Assembly: GCA_002383605.1 (NCBI GenBank)
Contig: DFYK01000003.1
Span: 4,306-30,056, forward strand
Direction of reading: 5' to 3'
DNA from: Proteiniphilum sp. UBA4084
GTDB taxonomy: Bacteria; Bacteroidota; Bacteroidia; Bacteroidales; Dysgonomonadaceae
Length of the DNA stretch: 25,751 nucleotides
Positions 16,693-24,346 of the stretch are shown piece after piece. A model generated the notes under the pieces. That model worked only from the letters and a program-made list of their open reading frames with translations. It was not told where the DNA came from and made no database searches. Position 1 is the stretch's first letter. Every line of letters begins with the position of its first letter. The position numbers and the translations under genes were made by a program.

Positions 16693-17207
16693 AGATCAGC
16701 TATCTTTATGAAATCGTCCTGTTTGTTTTGCTGATTCTGCTGCAGGTATTGCTGTTGAACAGGCTTAGCCTCTTCGGTATTGCCACACCGGTGTTGTACC
16801 TTTATTTTCTGCTGAAACTGCCGATAGGCAGGAATCTCTTTTACGTGATCATCTCCGGTTTTTTGCTGGGACTGATTATTGATGTTTTTTTAAATACACC
16901 CGGTATGAATGCTGCAGCCACCACCATTGTGGCTGCATGCAGGAAACCCTTGCTGAACCTCTTCTTCGAAAAGGAGGAATACGATGAGTTTGTCCCCGGC
17001 ATTTACACGGCTACGGGACCGTTTATCCGGTTTACGATTCTGATGGTACTTTTGCATCTCACCCTCCTTTTTTTTATCGAGTCATTTACTTTGTTCAATC
17101 TGCCGGCCACCCTGCTGCGCATAGCCGCCTCTTCGGTCATCTCCATCCTTCTGATTTTTGCATTCGACAGTTTCATTTTCAAGAGAAAACGCGGTGAACA
17201 AGTATAG
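16689..17207 (+). CDS. mreD: Rod shape-determining protein MreD
   Basis: The 172-residue protein is nearly all hydrophobic, with about five membrane segments (for example YEIVLFVLLILLQVLLLNRL and VIISGFLLGLIIDVFLNTPG). The motif LGLIIDVFLNTPGMNAAA is the usual conserved patch of Bacteroidetes MreD. It is an inner-membrane member of the elongasome. It overlaps mreC by 4 bp at its start and mrdA by 14 bp at its end. Confidence 0.93.
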   Translation: MKISYLYEIVLFVLLILLQVLLLNRLSLFGIATPVLYLYFLLKLPIGRNLFYVIISGFLLGLIIDVFLNTPGMNAAATTIVAACRKPLLNLFFEKEEYDEFVPGIYTATGPFIRFTILMVLLHLTLLFFIESFTLFNLPATLLRIAASSVISILLIFAFDSFIFKRKRGEQV

Positions 17208-19068
17208 CAACCTGGCAAAAAGAAAATATGTGATTGCTGCCGCGGTGGTAGCCATCGGTTTCATATTCCTGGCACAACTGTTTAATCTGCAAATACTGAG
17301 CCCCCAGTACCGCGATTATGCCGACAGCAACGCCTTTTTGCAAAGACCGCTTTATCCGGCACGGGGAGCCATTTATGACCGTAAAGGAAACCTCTTGGTA
17401 TACAACCGGCCCACCTACGATGTGATGATGGTGGTGAGAGAGATGAAACAGTTTGATACCCTCGATTTCTGTCGCACACTGAATATCAATAAAGAGCATT
17501 TTTACAGCTTGAACGCCGATATGCGAGACCGACGGAAGAATCCCGGTTATTCATCCTATACCCCGCAACTGTTCATGTCTCAACTCGATGTGGAAGAGTA
17601 CGGTCTGCTCCAGGAGAAACTTTACAAATTTCCGGGAATATATATTCAGAACAGGACGGAGAGACAGTATAATTATCCGAATATGGGTCTCATCCTCGGC
17701 TATGTAGCAGAGGTGGACAAAAATAAAATGGCTTCCGATCCCTATTATGTGCGGGGTGACTACGTGGGGAAATCGGGCATAGAGCTTTCGCATGAGGAGG
17801 ACCTGCGTGGTGAAAAAGGTGTTGAGGTGTTGCTCAGGGATGCCCATGGAAGGGTACAGGGACACTATGATGAGGGAAGACAGGACAAAGCTCCCGTCTC
17901 GGGAAAAGATTTGACCCTGGGCATCGATATAGATCTGCAGGCATACGGCGAACTGCTTATGCACAACAAGGTAGGCAGTATCGTGATAATCGAACCCAAA
18001 ACAGGAGAAATCCTCTGTATGGTATCGGCGCCTACCTACGACCCTGCTCTTCTCACCGGCAAAACGTTCAGCGCCAACTATCTACAATTGGAAAATAATC
18101 CGTATAAGCCTTTGTTTAACAGAGCTATTGCCGGTACTTACCCGCCCGGATCGACTTTTAAACCTGCACAAGGACTACTCTTCCTGCATGAGGGGATTAT
18201 CACTCCCGAAACAAGATACTCCTGTTTTGGCGGATATCCCCCATTGGGAGGTCGGCCTGCCTGTCACAGTCATGCTTCGCCGCTTGCAATACAGTATGCA
18301 CTCGCCACATCGTGTAACTCTTTCTTTAGTTATGGGCTTAATGGCATGTTGGGTAATAGAACAAAGTATGCAAATACCGCCGATGCTTTCGACGTGTGGC
18401 GTGATCACATGGTAAACATGGGGTTTGGTTATCCCCTGGGGGTGGATCTCCCTTCTGAAAAAAGAGGCTTTATCCCCAACAGCAAGTTTTATACCAACGT
18501 GTTCAAAACAGATCGCTGGGTTGCCCACAACATCATTTCCATTGCCATCGGACAAGGAGAGGTGCTGGCTACACCGTTACAGATTGCCAATCTGGGTGCT
18601 ACCATCGCAAACAGGGGACATTATTATACCCCGCATGTCGTGCGCGAACGGAAGGGTGCCGCACTGGACCAGACTTTTACCACACGACATGAAACTGGTA
18701 TCAGCAGGGAGCATTATGAATTGACTGTCGCCGGCATGGCCGACGCGGTCACCATAGGCACCTGCCGCGGTATCAACCTGGCTCCTCTGGTAGAAGTCTG
18801 CGGAAAAACAGGTACATCAGAAAATCCCCACGGCGATGATCACTCACTCTTTATGGGCTTTGCCCCAAAAGATGATCCACAGATTGCGATTGCCGTGGTA
18901 GTCGAGAATGGTCGTTTTGGCGCTACCAATGCGGTACCCATTGCACGACTGATGATGCAGAAGTTTTTCGCAGGAGAGATTCCCGAAAGCGACAAATGGT
19001 TGGAAACATCCGTGATAAACAGGGAGATACTGCCGTATGCATATACCCGCAACTTGCCGGCAAATTAA
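17194..19068 (+). CDS. mrdA: Penicillin-binding protein 2, elongation-specific transpeptidase
   Basis: Read from the GTG at 17194 the protein has 624 residues and begins VNKYSNLAKRKYVIAAAVVA, the normal short cytoplasmic tail and single membrane helix of a class B PBP. An ATG at 17158 would add 12 residues deep inside mreD and is less likely. The N-terminal dimerisation/pedestal domain shows RGAIYDRKGNLLVYNRPTYD and GDYVGKSGIE. The transpeptidase domain has the active-site serine motif STFK (Ser320, Lys323), the second motif SCN, and KTGT near the C-terminus. It cross-links peptidoglycan during side-wall growth together with RodA, whose gene follows 28 bp downstream. Confidence 0.97.
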   Translation: MNKYSNLAKRKYVIAAAVVAIGFIFLAQLFNLQILSPQYRDYADSNAFLQRPLYPARGAIYDRKGNLLVYNRPTYDVMMVVREMKQFDTLDFCRTLNINKEHFYSLNADMRDRRKNPGYSSYTPQLFMSQLDVEEYGLLQEKLYKFPGIYIQNRTERQYNYPNMGLILGYVAEVDKNKMASDPYYVRGDYVGKSGIELSHEEDLRGEKGVEVLLRDAHGRVQGHYDEGRQDKAPVSGKDLTLGIDIDLQAYGELLMHNKVGSIVIIEPKTGEILCMVSAPTYDPALLTGKTFSANYLQLENNPYKPLFNRAIAGTYPPGSTFKPAQGLLFLHEGIITPETRYSCFGGYPPLGGRPACHSHASPLAIQYALATSCNSFFSYGLNGMLGNRTKYANTADAFDVWRDHMVNMGFGYPLGVDLPSEKRGFIPNSKFYTNVFKTDRWVAHNIISIAIGQGEVLATPLQIANLGATIANRGHYYTPHVVRERKGAALDQTFTTRHETGISREHYELTVAGMADAVTIGTCRGINLAPLVEVCGKTGTSENPHGDDHSLFMGFAPKDDPQIAIAVVVENGRFGATNAVPIARLMMQKFFAGEIPESDKWLETSVINREILPYAYTRNLPAN

Positions 19069-19096
19069 GATAGGAACAACAAAAAATGCAGCAATA

Positions 19097-20557
19097 ATGG
19101 TTTATCAGGGAAGCCGGGAGATTGTGGAAAAAGGAAGGGTGGACTGGACAACGGTCGGCTTTTATCTCCTTTTCGTGATCCTCGGATGGCTTAATATCTA
19201 TGCTGCCAGCTTTGATCTGGAGAACGCAACCAGTCTGTTCGACCTCTCGGGTAGAGCCGGGATGCAGCTCGTGTGGATCGGCACTTCCCTGTTGCTGGCT
19301 TTTGCATTACTGAAAATAGAAGTGGGGTTCTATGAAACCTATTCAATTGCTTTTTACCTGGCCGGAATCGGCTTGTTGCTTCTGACCTTGCTTGTTGCGC
19401 GGGAGATTAACGGTTCCCGCTCGTGGCTGATCATTGGTCCCGTCAGGCTGCAGCCGGCCGAATTTATGAAGTTCTCCATTGCGCTGGCGCTGGCACGGGT
19501 ATTCAACTCCTACGGATTTCGGTTGATGGAGCGCAAAAATCTGCTGCTGGTGTGCGGCATCATTTTATTGCCGGTGCTGCTGGTAATTACACAGAAAGAG
19601 ACAGGTACGGCGCTTGTATATCTTGCTTTCCTGCTGGTACTGTATCGGGAAGGGCTTCCCGGCGGGGTATTATTCATGGGAATAGCAGCGGTGGTTTACT
19701 TCGTGTTGGGAATAAAATTCTCTGATGTGCAGATGGGATACTTTTCGAAAGGAGAGTGGATCACCCTGATCCTGATCATCATCTTCTCGGCAGCCATGGT
19801 GTGGAATTACGTTAAACGAAGGAAAGAAGTTTTTGTGATTCTTCTCCTGGCAGCTTTGGTTTTCCTTGTGGCATATGTGGCCTCTCTTTTTTCAGTTCCG
19901 TTGGATTGGGGCATTACTGCGATGATTGCCTTTTCAGTGGTGGGCCTCTACCTGCTTTTGCTATTTTTCCGGTATCGCAAAAAAAACTATCTCTCTATTC
20001 TCCTGTTTATGATTGGCTCCTTTGCTTTTCTCGAATCGGTGGAGTATGTATTTTACGATGTGCTGCAACCGCATCAGCAGATGCGCATCAAGGTAACACT
20101 GGGTATGGAGCAGGATCTGAGTGGGGCAGGGTATCACGTGGGACAGTCTAAAATTGCCATTGGCTCGGGAGGACTCACCGGTAAAGGTTTTCTCAACGGT
20201 ACCCAAACCAAATTGAAGTATGTTCCCGAGCAGGATACCGACTTTATTTTCTGTACCATTGGTGAAGAACACGGTTTTCTTGGTTCCGCCCTCATCATCA
20301 TTCTCTTTTTGGCTTTTATTTTACGATTGCTGAATCTGGCTGAACGGCAGACCACAACCTTCGGGCGGGCCTATGGTTATGGGGTCGTAAGCATCTTTAT
20401 TTTTCATTTGATTGTCAATGTCGGGATGGTGATCGGCATCATGCCGGTGATTGGTATCCCGTTGCCATTCTTCAGTTACGGCGGCTCATCGTTGTGGGGA
20501 TTTACGATTCTTCTTTTTATTTTTCTGAGAATCGATAAATCACGCAAGCGGAGCTGA
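19097..20557 (+). CDS. rodA: Peptidoglycan glycosyltransferase RodA (SEDS family)
   Basis: Read from the ATG at 19097 (MVYQGSREIVEKGRVDW) the product has 486 residues. An earlier ATG at 19037 lies inside mrdA and would add an unlikely polar tail. SEDS hallmarks are NGSRSWLIIG, LQPAEFMKFSIA, ITQKETGTALVY, FLNGTQTKLKYVPEQDTDF (Asp382, equivalent to the catalytic Asp262 of E. coli RodA) and FFSYGGSSLWG. It polymerises lipid II glycan strands as the partner of PBP2. It is about 115 residues longer than E. coli RodA because of an extra membrane-rich section (about residues 205-330). As I recall, this is usual in Bacteroidetes. It ends the mre operon. Confidence 0.96.
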   Translation: MVYQGSREIVEKGRVDWTTVGFYLLFVILGWLNIYAASFDLENATSLFDLSGRAGMQLVWIGTSLLLAFALLKIEVGFYETYSIAFYLAGIGLLLLTLLVAREINGSRSWLIIGPVRLQPAEFMKFSIALALARVFNSYGFRLMERKNLLLVCGIILLPVLLVITQKETGTALVYLAFLLVLYREGLPGGVLFMGIAAVVYFVLGIKFSDVQMGYFSKGEWITLILIIIFSAAMVWNYVKRRKEVFVILLLAALVFLVAYVASLFSVPLDWGITAMIAFSVVGLYLLLLFFRYRKKNYLSILLFMIGSFAFLESVEYVFYDVLQPHQQMRIKVTLGMEQDLSGAGYHVGQSKIAIGSGGLTGKGFLNGTQTKLKYVPEQDTDFIFCTIGEEHGFLGSALIIILFLAFILRLLNLAERQTTTFGRAYGYGVVSIFIFHLIVNVGMVIGIMPVIGIPLPFFSYGGSSLWGFTILLFIFLRIDKSRKRS

Positions 20558-20702
20558 TCTGTATGAAGTGGACGCACGCCAATTATCACAATCAGTATGC
20601 GCCCGATCAATTAGAACCCAATTTAATTAAATATTGCAGGATTTCCTGGTGCGGAGGAACCCATAGAGGTTTCCCCCCGGCTCCCGCAATGCCTTTATCG
20701 CT

Positions 20703-20741
20703 CAGATATTTTCATAAATCTTATCTTCTTAAAAATATCTG
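20703..20741. repeat. Inverted repeat next to the promoter of the dehydrogenase pseudogene
   Basis: CAGATATTTT (20703-20712) and AAAATATCTG (20732-20741) are perfect 10-base inverted repeats 19 bases apart, immediately before the -7 box at 20742. They could be a regulator site or a weak AT-rich hairpin ending rodA transcription. The rest of the 20558-20796 gap shows only a GC-rich imperfect stem around 20649-20689 and no convincing gene. Confidence 0.45.
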
Positions 20742-20749
20742 TATATTTG
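20742..20749 (+). promoter_or_regulatory. -7 promoter box upstream of the dehydrogenase pseudogene
   Basis: TATATTTG matches TAnnTTTG and lies 47 bp before the ATG at 20797. It could still drive trmO and the genes behind it even though the first gene is broken. No exact -33 TTTG is seen. Confidence 0.45.
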
Positions 20750-20796
20750 ACAGGCGTGAAGGAAAATAGTTTAATTTTGTGCTAAATTGATTGATA

Positions 20797-21196
20797 ATGA
20801 GCAAAACGGCATTGATTACCGGGGCATCGAAAGGGATAGGCAAGGAACTGGCTTTTCTGCTTGCGGAGAAGGGGCATGATTTGGTTTTGGTTGCCCGCAG
20901 CGCGGAGGCACTGAAAAAGATAAAAATAGAACTGGAAGAAACCTGCTCCGTTTCTGTACATACCCTGGTTGTCGATCTCTGTGATGCCGTTTCAGCACAG
21001 GCAGTGTTTGATGAGGTGAAGAAGGAAGGAATCGACATTGACTATCTGGTGAACAACGCCGGCTTCGGCGACTATAATGATGAAGGGAAAAACCACCGTC
21101 ATTCACGGCGCCATGAATAAACAGGCACCTTTTGGCATTCGTTTTTTACCCCGAAAGTGGGTGACCCGTCTTTCAGCAATGATCATGCAGCAATAA
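20797..21196 (+). pseudogene. Short-chain dehydrogenase/reductase with internal deletion and frame change
   Basis: The reading frame from 20797 gives a normal SDR N-terminus: MSKTALITGASKGIGKELAF with the cofactor motif TGASKGIG, then DYLVNNAGFGDYN with NNAG, up to about residue 94. It then runs out of frame to a stop at 21118. From 21080 another frame encodes MKGKTTVIHGAMNK, then FGIRFLPRKWVTRLSAMIMQ and a stop at 21196. This is the usual C-terminus of the same SDR subfamily as I know it. The two pieces total about 133 residues, against roughly 260 for the family. The middle, including the YxxxK catalytic pair, is missing and the join is shifted by one base. It is therefore almost certainly non-functional. 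A sequencing error could explain the frame shift but not the deletion. Confidence 0.82.
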
Positions 21197-21202
21197 GTGG
21201 CG

Positions 21203-21877
21203 ATGATGAAAATAATTGCGCACATCCATACCGATTTCACAACGAAGTTTGGCATACCCCGACAAAGCGGCTTGGTTGAGTCGTTGAAAGGACAAATTAT
21301 TTTCGAACCGCCCTACCGCAACATCGAAGCATTGCGCGGTCTGGATGGATTTTCTCATATCTGGCTTATATGGGAGTTCTCTGAAACCAAACGCGACGAA
21401 TGGTCGCCCCTGGTACGCCCACCCCGCCTGGGTGGTAATAAAAGGCTGGGCGTCTTTGCCACCCGTTCTCCTTTCCGGCCAAACCCCATCGGGCTCTCCT
21501 CGGTGCGGCTGGCGCGAATTGAATGGCAGACACCGCAGGGTCCTGTTTTGCATGTGCTGGGTGCCGATCTGATGAACGGGACACCCATCTTCGATATCAA
21601 ACCCTACATCACCTATGCCGACAGCCACCCCGCTGCTGTGAGTGGTTTCACCGAGCCCATCGAAGAGCATAAGCTGCAGGTGGTGCTGCCCGAAGCGCAG
21701 TTGCCGGGCATACCTGAAGCGTTGCGCATGCCTTTGGAGGAGATCCTGGCCAACGATCCCAGACCCTCCTATCAGGATGACCCGGAAAGGGTGTATGGGA
21801 TCACTTATGCCGGAATGAATATCCGGTTTATGGTAAACGAACAAAAACTGACTGTAATCGAAGTAATCCGATCATGA
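21203..21877 (+). CDS. trmO: tRNA (N6-threonylcarbamoyladenosine(37)-N6)-methyltransferase TrmO
   Basis: The product of about 224 residues has the TrmO/TsaA beta-barrel motifs: FGIPRQSGLVESLKGQIIFE, LDGFSHIWLIWEF, GVFATRSPFRPNPIG and GADLMNGTPIFDIKPYI. A C-terminal domain typical of the E. coli-type enzyme (235 residues) contains YGITYAGMNIRFMV. It methylates t6A37 in certain tRNAs using S-adenosylmethionine. Possible starts are GTG 21197, ATG 21203 and ATG 21206; I chose 21203, but 21206 is equally good. It begins a few bases after the SDR pseudogene, and its stop overlaps the next start by 4 bp (ATGA). Confidence 0.94.
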   Translation: MMKIIAHIHTDFTTKFGIPRQSGLVESLKGQIIFEPPYRNIEALRGLDGFSHIWLIWEFSETKRDEWSPLVRPPRLGGNKRLGVFATRSPFRPNPIGLSSVRLARIEWQTPQGPVLHVLGADLMNGTPIFDIKPYITYADSHPAAVSGFTEPIEEHKLQVVLPEAQLPGIPEALRMPLEEILANDPRPSYQDDPERVYGITYAGMNIRFMVNEQKLTVIEVIRS

Positions 21878-23175
21878 AACACCTCATTGGCATATGGCTG
21901 ATGAACCTGATCCTCCAAACTGTCGTCGCACACACTGCTCAGGTTTCCACGGATAGTATTTCTTTGTATTTCAATGAAACAGATGAAGCCACACTGAAAC
22001 ATGTGGGTTTGTGGGACAAGGATCTTTACGGTCCCATCCTGCTGGTGGATCCCGAAACCCGGCGAATGTATGCCAACGAACCCGATGAAGGAGGGTTTCT
22101 GCGTCCACGGGATGGCATCTACCAGGGCATGTTGCCCAAAAATATCCCCATTTCAAACACCGATATATCCTGGAGCGGCGTCCATTGGGCCATGATAAAA
22201 CTGCCTCTGCCCGACCAGAAGGAAGATCGGGTAGACCTCATCATCCACGAGCTGTTTCATGTAGCACAGCCATCACTGGGATTTGATTTCCAGCGGGAGG
22301 AAAATATACATCTCGACGACAAGGAAGGGCGAATCTATCTTCGTCTTGAGATGGCGGCTCTCAGAGAGGCGTTGTTATCGCGTCGGTTTGCCCGGTCGGA
22401 GGAGCATTTGCGAAATGCGTTGATATTCAGAAAATACAGACACCTGCTCTACAAGGGAGCTGAAGTTGCTGAAAATAGCCTCGAGCTATTGGAAGGTATG
22501 GCTTCCTACACTGGACAAATGATGAGCGGACGCGATAAGTGGCAGTTACGGGATTATCTCGTCAACCGGATTGCAGCCTTTGAAGAGTTACCTTCCTACG
22601 TCCGTACTTTTGCATACGAAACGGTACCCGTATATGGTTTTTTTCTCTATCAGAAAGATAATAACTGGAACAAGAGCATTGATGCCGACAGTGATCTGAC
22701 CGATTTCTTTTCGGAAGCCTTCGGGATGAACATGCGCATTATCCTGCAGACCTATGTCAGTCAGATGGCAGAGGAATATAACGGCAGGAGCATTGCCGAC
22801 GAAGAACAGCGCCGGGAGATTTCTCACAGCGCACGGCTCGACATGTATCGGGAAAAGTTTATAGAGAAACCGCATCTGGAGATTCGTCTGGGAGAAATAG
22901 AGCTTTCGTTCGATTTTCAGAATGTGGTTCCCCTTGATGAGGAAGAGGGAACAGTATACCTTACCATTCAGATCAGCGATCAGTGGGGTATCCTTACCGT
23001 TGAGGGTGGGGGAGCTTTGCTAAGATCGGACTGGCGCTGGGTGATTGTTTCAGAACCGCTTGAGATTCGGGACGACAGCGTTGTCGGTGACGGTTGGAAA
23101 ATTGAACTCAACGAAGGGTATCATATTGAAAAAACTGTAACAGGAAATTATTTGTTGCTGCGGAAAAAAAGTTAG
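21874..23175 (+). CDS. Secreted protein with HExxH motif, putative zinc metallopeptidase
   Basis: The 433-residue protein starts with a signal-peptide-like segment (MKHLIGIWLMNLILQTVVAH, then TAQVSTDS). The segment RVDLIIHELFHVAQP carries HExxH (His125, Glu126, His129). Downstream, LELLEGMASYTG (Glu207) sits where gluzincin peptidases place their third zinc ligand. The stretch between is helical and charged. The last 100 residues look beta-rich (HLEIRLGEIELSFDFQ, GTVYLTIQISDQWGILTVEG), perhaps an accessory domain. I do not recognise a named family. Peptidase activity is inferred from the motif alone. The gene is coupled to trmO by an ATGA overlap, but no functional link is evident. A promoter box for mtgA follows in the next gap. 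Confidence 0.75.
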   Translation: MKHLIGIWLMNLILQTVVAHTAQVSTDSISLYFNETDEATLKHVGLWDKDLYGPILLVDPETRRMYANEPDEGGFLRPRDGIYQGMLPKNIPISNTDISWSGVHWAMIKLPLPDQKEDRVDLIIHELFHVAQPSLGFDFQREENIHLDDKEGRIYLRLEMAALREALLSRRFARSEEHLRNALIFRKYRHLLYKGAEVAENSLELLEGMASYTGQMMSGRDKWQLRDYLVNRIAAFEELPSYVRTFAYETVPVYGFFLYQKDNNWNKSIDADSDLTDFFSEAFGMNMRIILQTYVSQMAEEYNGRSIADEEQRREISHSARLDMYREKFIEKPHLEIRLGEIELSFDFQNVVPLDEEEGTVYLTIQISDQWGILTVEGGGALLRSDWRWVIVSEPLEIRDDSVVGDGWKIELNEGYHIEKTVTGNYLLLRKKS

Positions 23176-23190
23176 CTGCATTATTTTTTC

Positions 23191-23198
23191 TATCTTTG
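23191..23198 (+). promoter_or_regulatory. -7 promoter box of mtgA
   Basis: TATCTTTG matches TAnnTTTG and ends 26 bp before the mtgA start. It sits in the 49-bp gap after the HExxH gene. No exact -33 element is found. Confidence 0.5.
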
Positions 23199-23224
23199 CG
23201 GCTTGTATTCAAACAGATGAGTAT

Positions 23225-23902
23225 ATGAGAAAATTGGTACATTTTTTAGCGAAACTGATCATGTGGTTTTTTATTCTCTCCATTGGAGGAGTATTGCTAT
23301 TCAGATTTGTACCGGTTTATTTCACACCACTTATGGGCATCCGCACGGTACAGTCACTCGTTCAAGGTGAGCCGCCCCGTCTTCACCACAAATGGGTGCC
23401 CTACGATCATATCTCCGATCATTTGAAACGTGCCGTGATTGCCTCGGAAGATCAGCGCTTTTATCTCCATCACGGATTCGACCGCGTGGAAATTGAGAAG
23501 GCACTGAAGGAGAACAAAACCCGCAGGAAGGTCCGCGGTGCAAGCACCATCTCCCAGCAAACAGCCAAGAATCTTTTTTTATGGCCCCGTTCCTCCTGGT
23601 TCAGGAAAGGTCTGGAAGCCTATTTCACCCTGCTCATTGAGTTGATGTGGCCCAAAGAGCGGATCCTGGAGGTTTATCTCAATAGCATGGAGACCGGAAA
23701 AGGTATCTACGGCGCGGAGGCTGTGGCGCGCCTTCACTTTAATAGCAGCGCCCAAAAGCTGTCGGCATCGCAGTCGGCATTGATAGCCGCCACCCTGCCC
23801 AATCCACGGGTTTACAGTTCTAAAAATCCGTCGGCCTACATGCAGAGACGACAGGCACGCATTCTGAGTCAGATGCGGAACGTACGTCTTCAGGAAGATT
23901 AA
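23225..23902 (+). CDS. mtgA: Monofunctional biosynthetic peptidoglycan transglycosylase
   Basis: The 225-residue protein has an N-terminal membrane helix (about residues 8-30) and one family-51 glycosyltransferase domain. Motifs are AVIASEDQRFYLHHGFD (catalytic Glu in the EDQRF motif), RGASTISQQTAKNLFLW, KERILEVYLNSMETGKGIYG and LIAATLPNPRVY. It lacks a transpeptidase domain and is the size of MtgA. It polymerises lipid II into glycan strands at the outer face of the inner membrane. It has its own -7 box and is not part of the mre operon, although both serve peptidoglycan synthesis. Confidence 0.96.
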   Translation: MRKLVHFLAKLIMWFFILSIGGVLLFRFVPVYFTPLMGIRTVQSLVQGEPPRLHHKWVPYDHISDHLKRAVIASEDQRFYLHHGFDRVEIEKALKENKTRRKVRGASTISQQTAKNLFLWPRSSWFRKGLEAYFTLLIELMWPKERILEVYLNSMETGKGIYGAEAVARLHFNSSAQKLSASQSALIAATLPNPRVYSSKNPSAYMQRRQARILSQMRNVRLQED

Positions 23903-23922
23903 CATGATTTGCTGTCGCGATG

Positions 23923-23979
23923 GAACCCTAAGAAACAGGTTCTCAGATTTGGCCGTGAGAAAGAATATCGCTAATTTTA
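23923..23979 (+). promoter_or_regulatory. Promoter and flanking dyads of the ygbA-type gene
   Basis: TTTG (23948-23951), a 20-bp spacer and TAATTTTA (23972-23979, one mismatch to TAnnTTTG) give the best-spaced -33/-7 pair in the window, 22 bp before the ygbA start. Two small dyads flank or cover it. GAACC-N10-GGTTC (23923-23942) lies just upstream of the -33 element, and TCTCA-N10-TGAGA (23941-23960) spans it. These may bind a stress regulator, but no known operator is recognised. Confidence 0.5.
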
Positions 23980-24001
23980 CGATCCGATAGAAGCAGAGCG
24001 A

Positions 24002-24346
24002 ATGAACGCAGAAGAGAAAAAAATTGTCACCAGGATGGTTTCCATCTACTGCCGGTCGGCACACGGATCAAAAGCACAGTTATGTGATGAATGCAATGCA
24101 CTGTTGATATACGCTCACCAGCGTCTCGAGCGTTGTCCGTTCGGAGAAGAAAAGCCTACTTGCGCCTCCTGTCCCATTCACTGTTACAAGTCTGATATGC
24201 GACTGAAAATAAAAGAGGTTATGCGTACAGCGGGACCCCGTATGTTGTTCCTGCATCCCATTGATGCTGTGAAACATTTTCACAAAGAACGACAACGAAA
24301 CCGTCACTTTGCGGCAAAAGCAAAATTATCCAAAAAAACAGAATAA
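24002..24346 (+). CDS. ygbA: YgbA-type nitrous-oxide-stimulated-promoter family protein
   Basis: The 114-residue protein matches the YgbA_NO family (E. coli YgbA, induced by nitric oxide and linked to recovery from nitrosative stress). It carries seven cysteines: Cys17 (SIYCRSAHG), Cys28 and Cys31 (LCDECN), Cys45 (RCPFG), and Cys54, Cys57 and Cys61 (TCASCPIHCY). These suggest a metal or Fe-S site, which is inference. The motif YKSDMRLKIKEVMRTAGPRM is the family's C-terminal signature. The basic tail (KERQRNRHF and following) is unremarkable. It is immediately followed, with no gap, by the LuxR/RIC-like regulator, so the two are probably co-transcribed and both tied to the nitrosative-stress response. 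Confidence 0.88.
   Translation: MNAEEKKIVTRMVSIYCRSAHGSKAQLCDECNALLIYAHQRLERCPFGEEKPTCASCPIHCYKSDMRLKIKEVMRTAGPRMLFLHPIDAVKHFHKERQRNRHFAAKAKLSKKTE

Noticed and set aside
17158..17193. ATG start of mrdA at 17158
   Set aside because: It would place 12 extra residues inside mreD. The GTG at 17194 gives the normal PBP2 N-terminus with a short overlap.
19037..19096. ATG start of rodA at 19037
   Set aside because: The 20 extra residues come from the end of mrdA in another frame and are polar and atypical. ATG 19097 gives the expected N-terminus.
20640..20695. GC-rich imperfect stem as a terminator for rodA
   Set aside because: The pairing has mismatches and a large asymmetric loop, and no T-run follows, so it does not meet the pattern of an intrinsic terminator.
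20563..20769. A 68-codon plus-strand frame between rodA and the dehydrogenase pseudogene
   Set aside because: It has no similarity I recognise, an odd composition, and runs through the inverted repeat and -7 box of the next gene, so it is unlikely to be coding.
21173..21844. Open frame of 223 codons on the minus strand opposite trmO
   Set aside because: It mirrors trmO, whose motifs are unmistakable. The minus-strand translation resembles no protein and is a by-product of codon bias.
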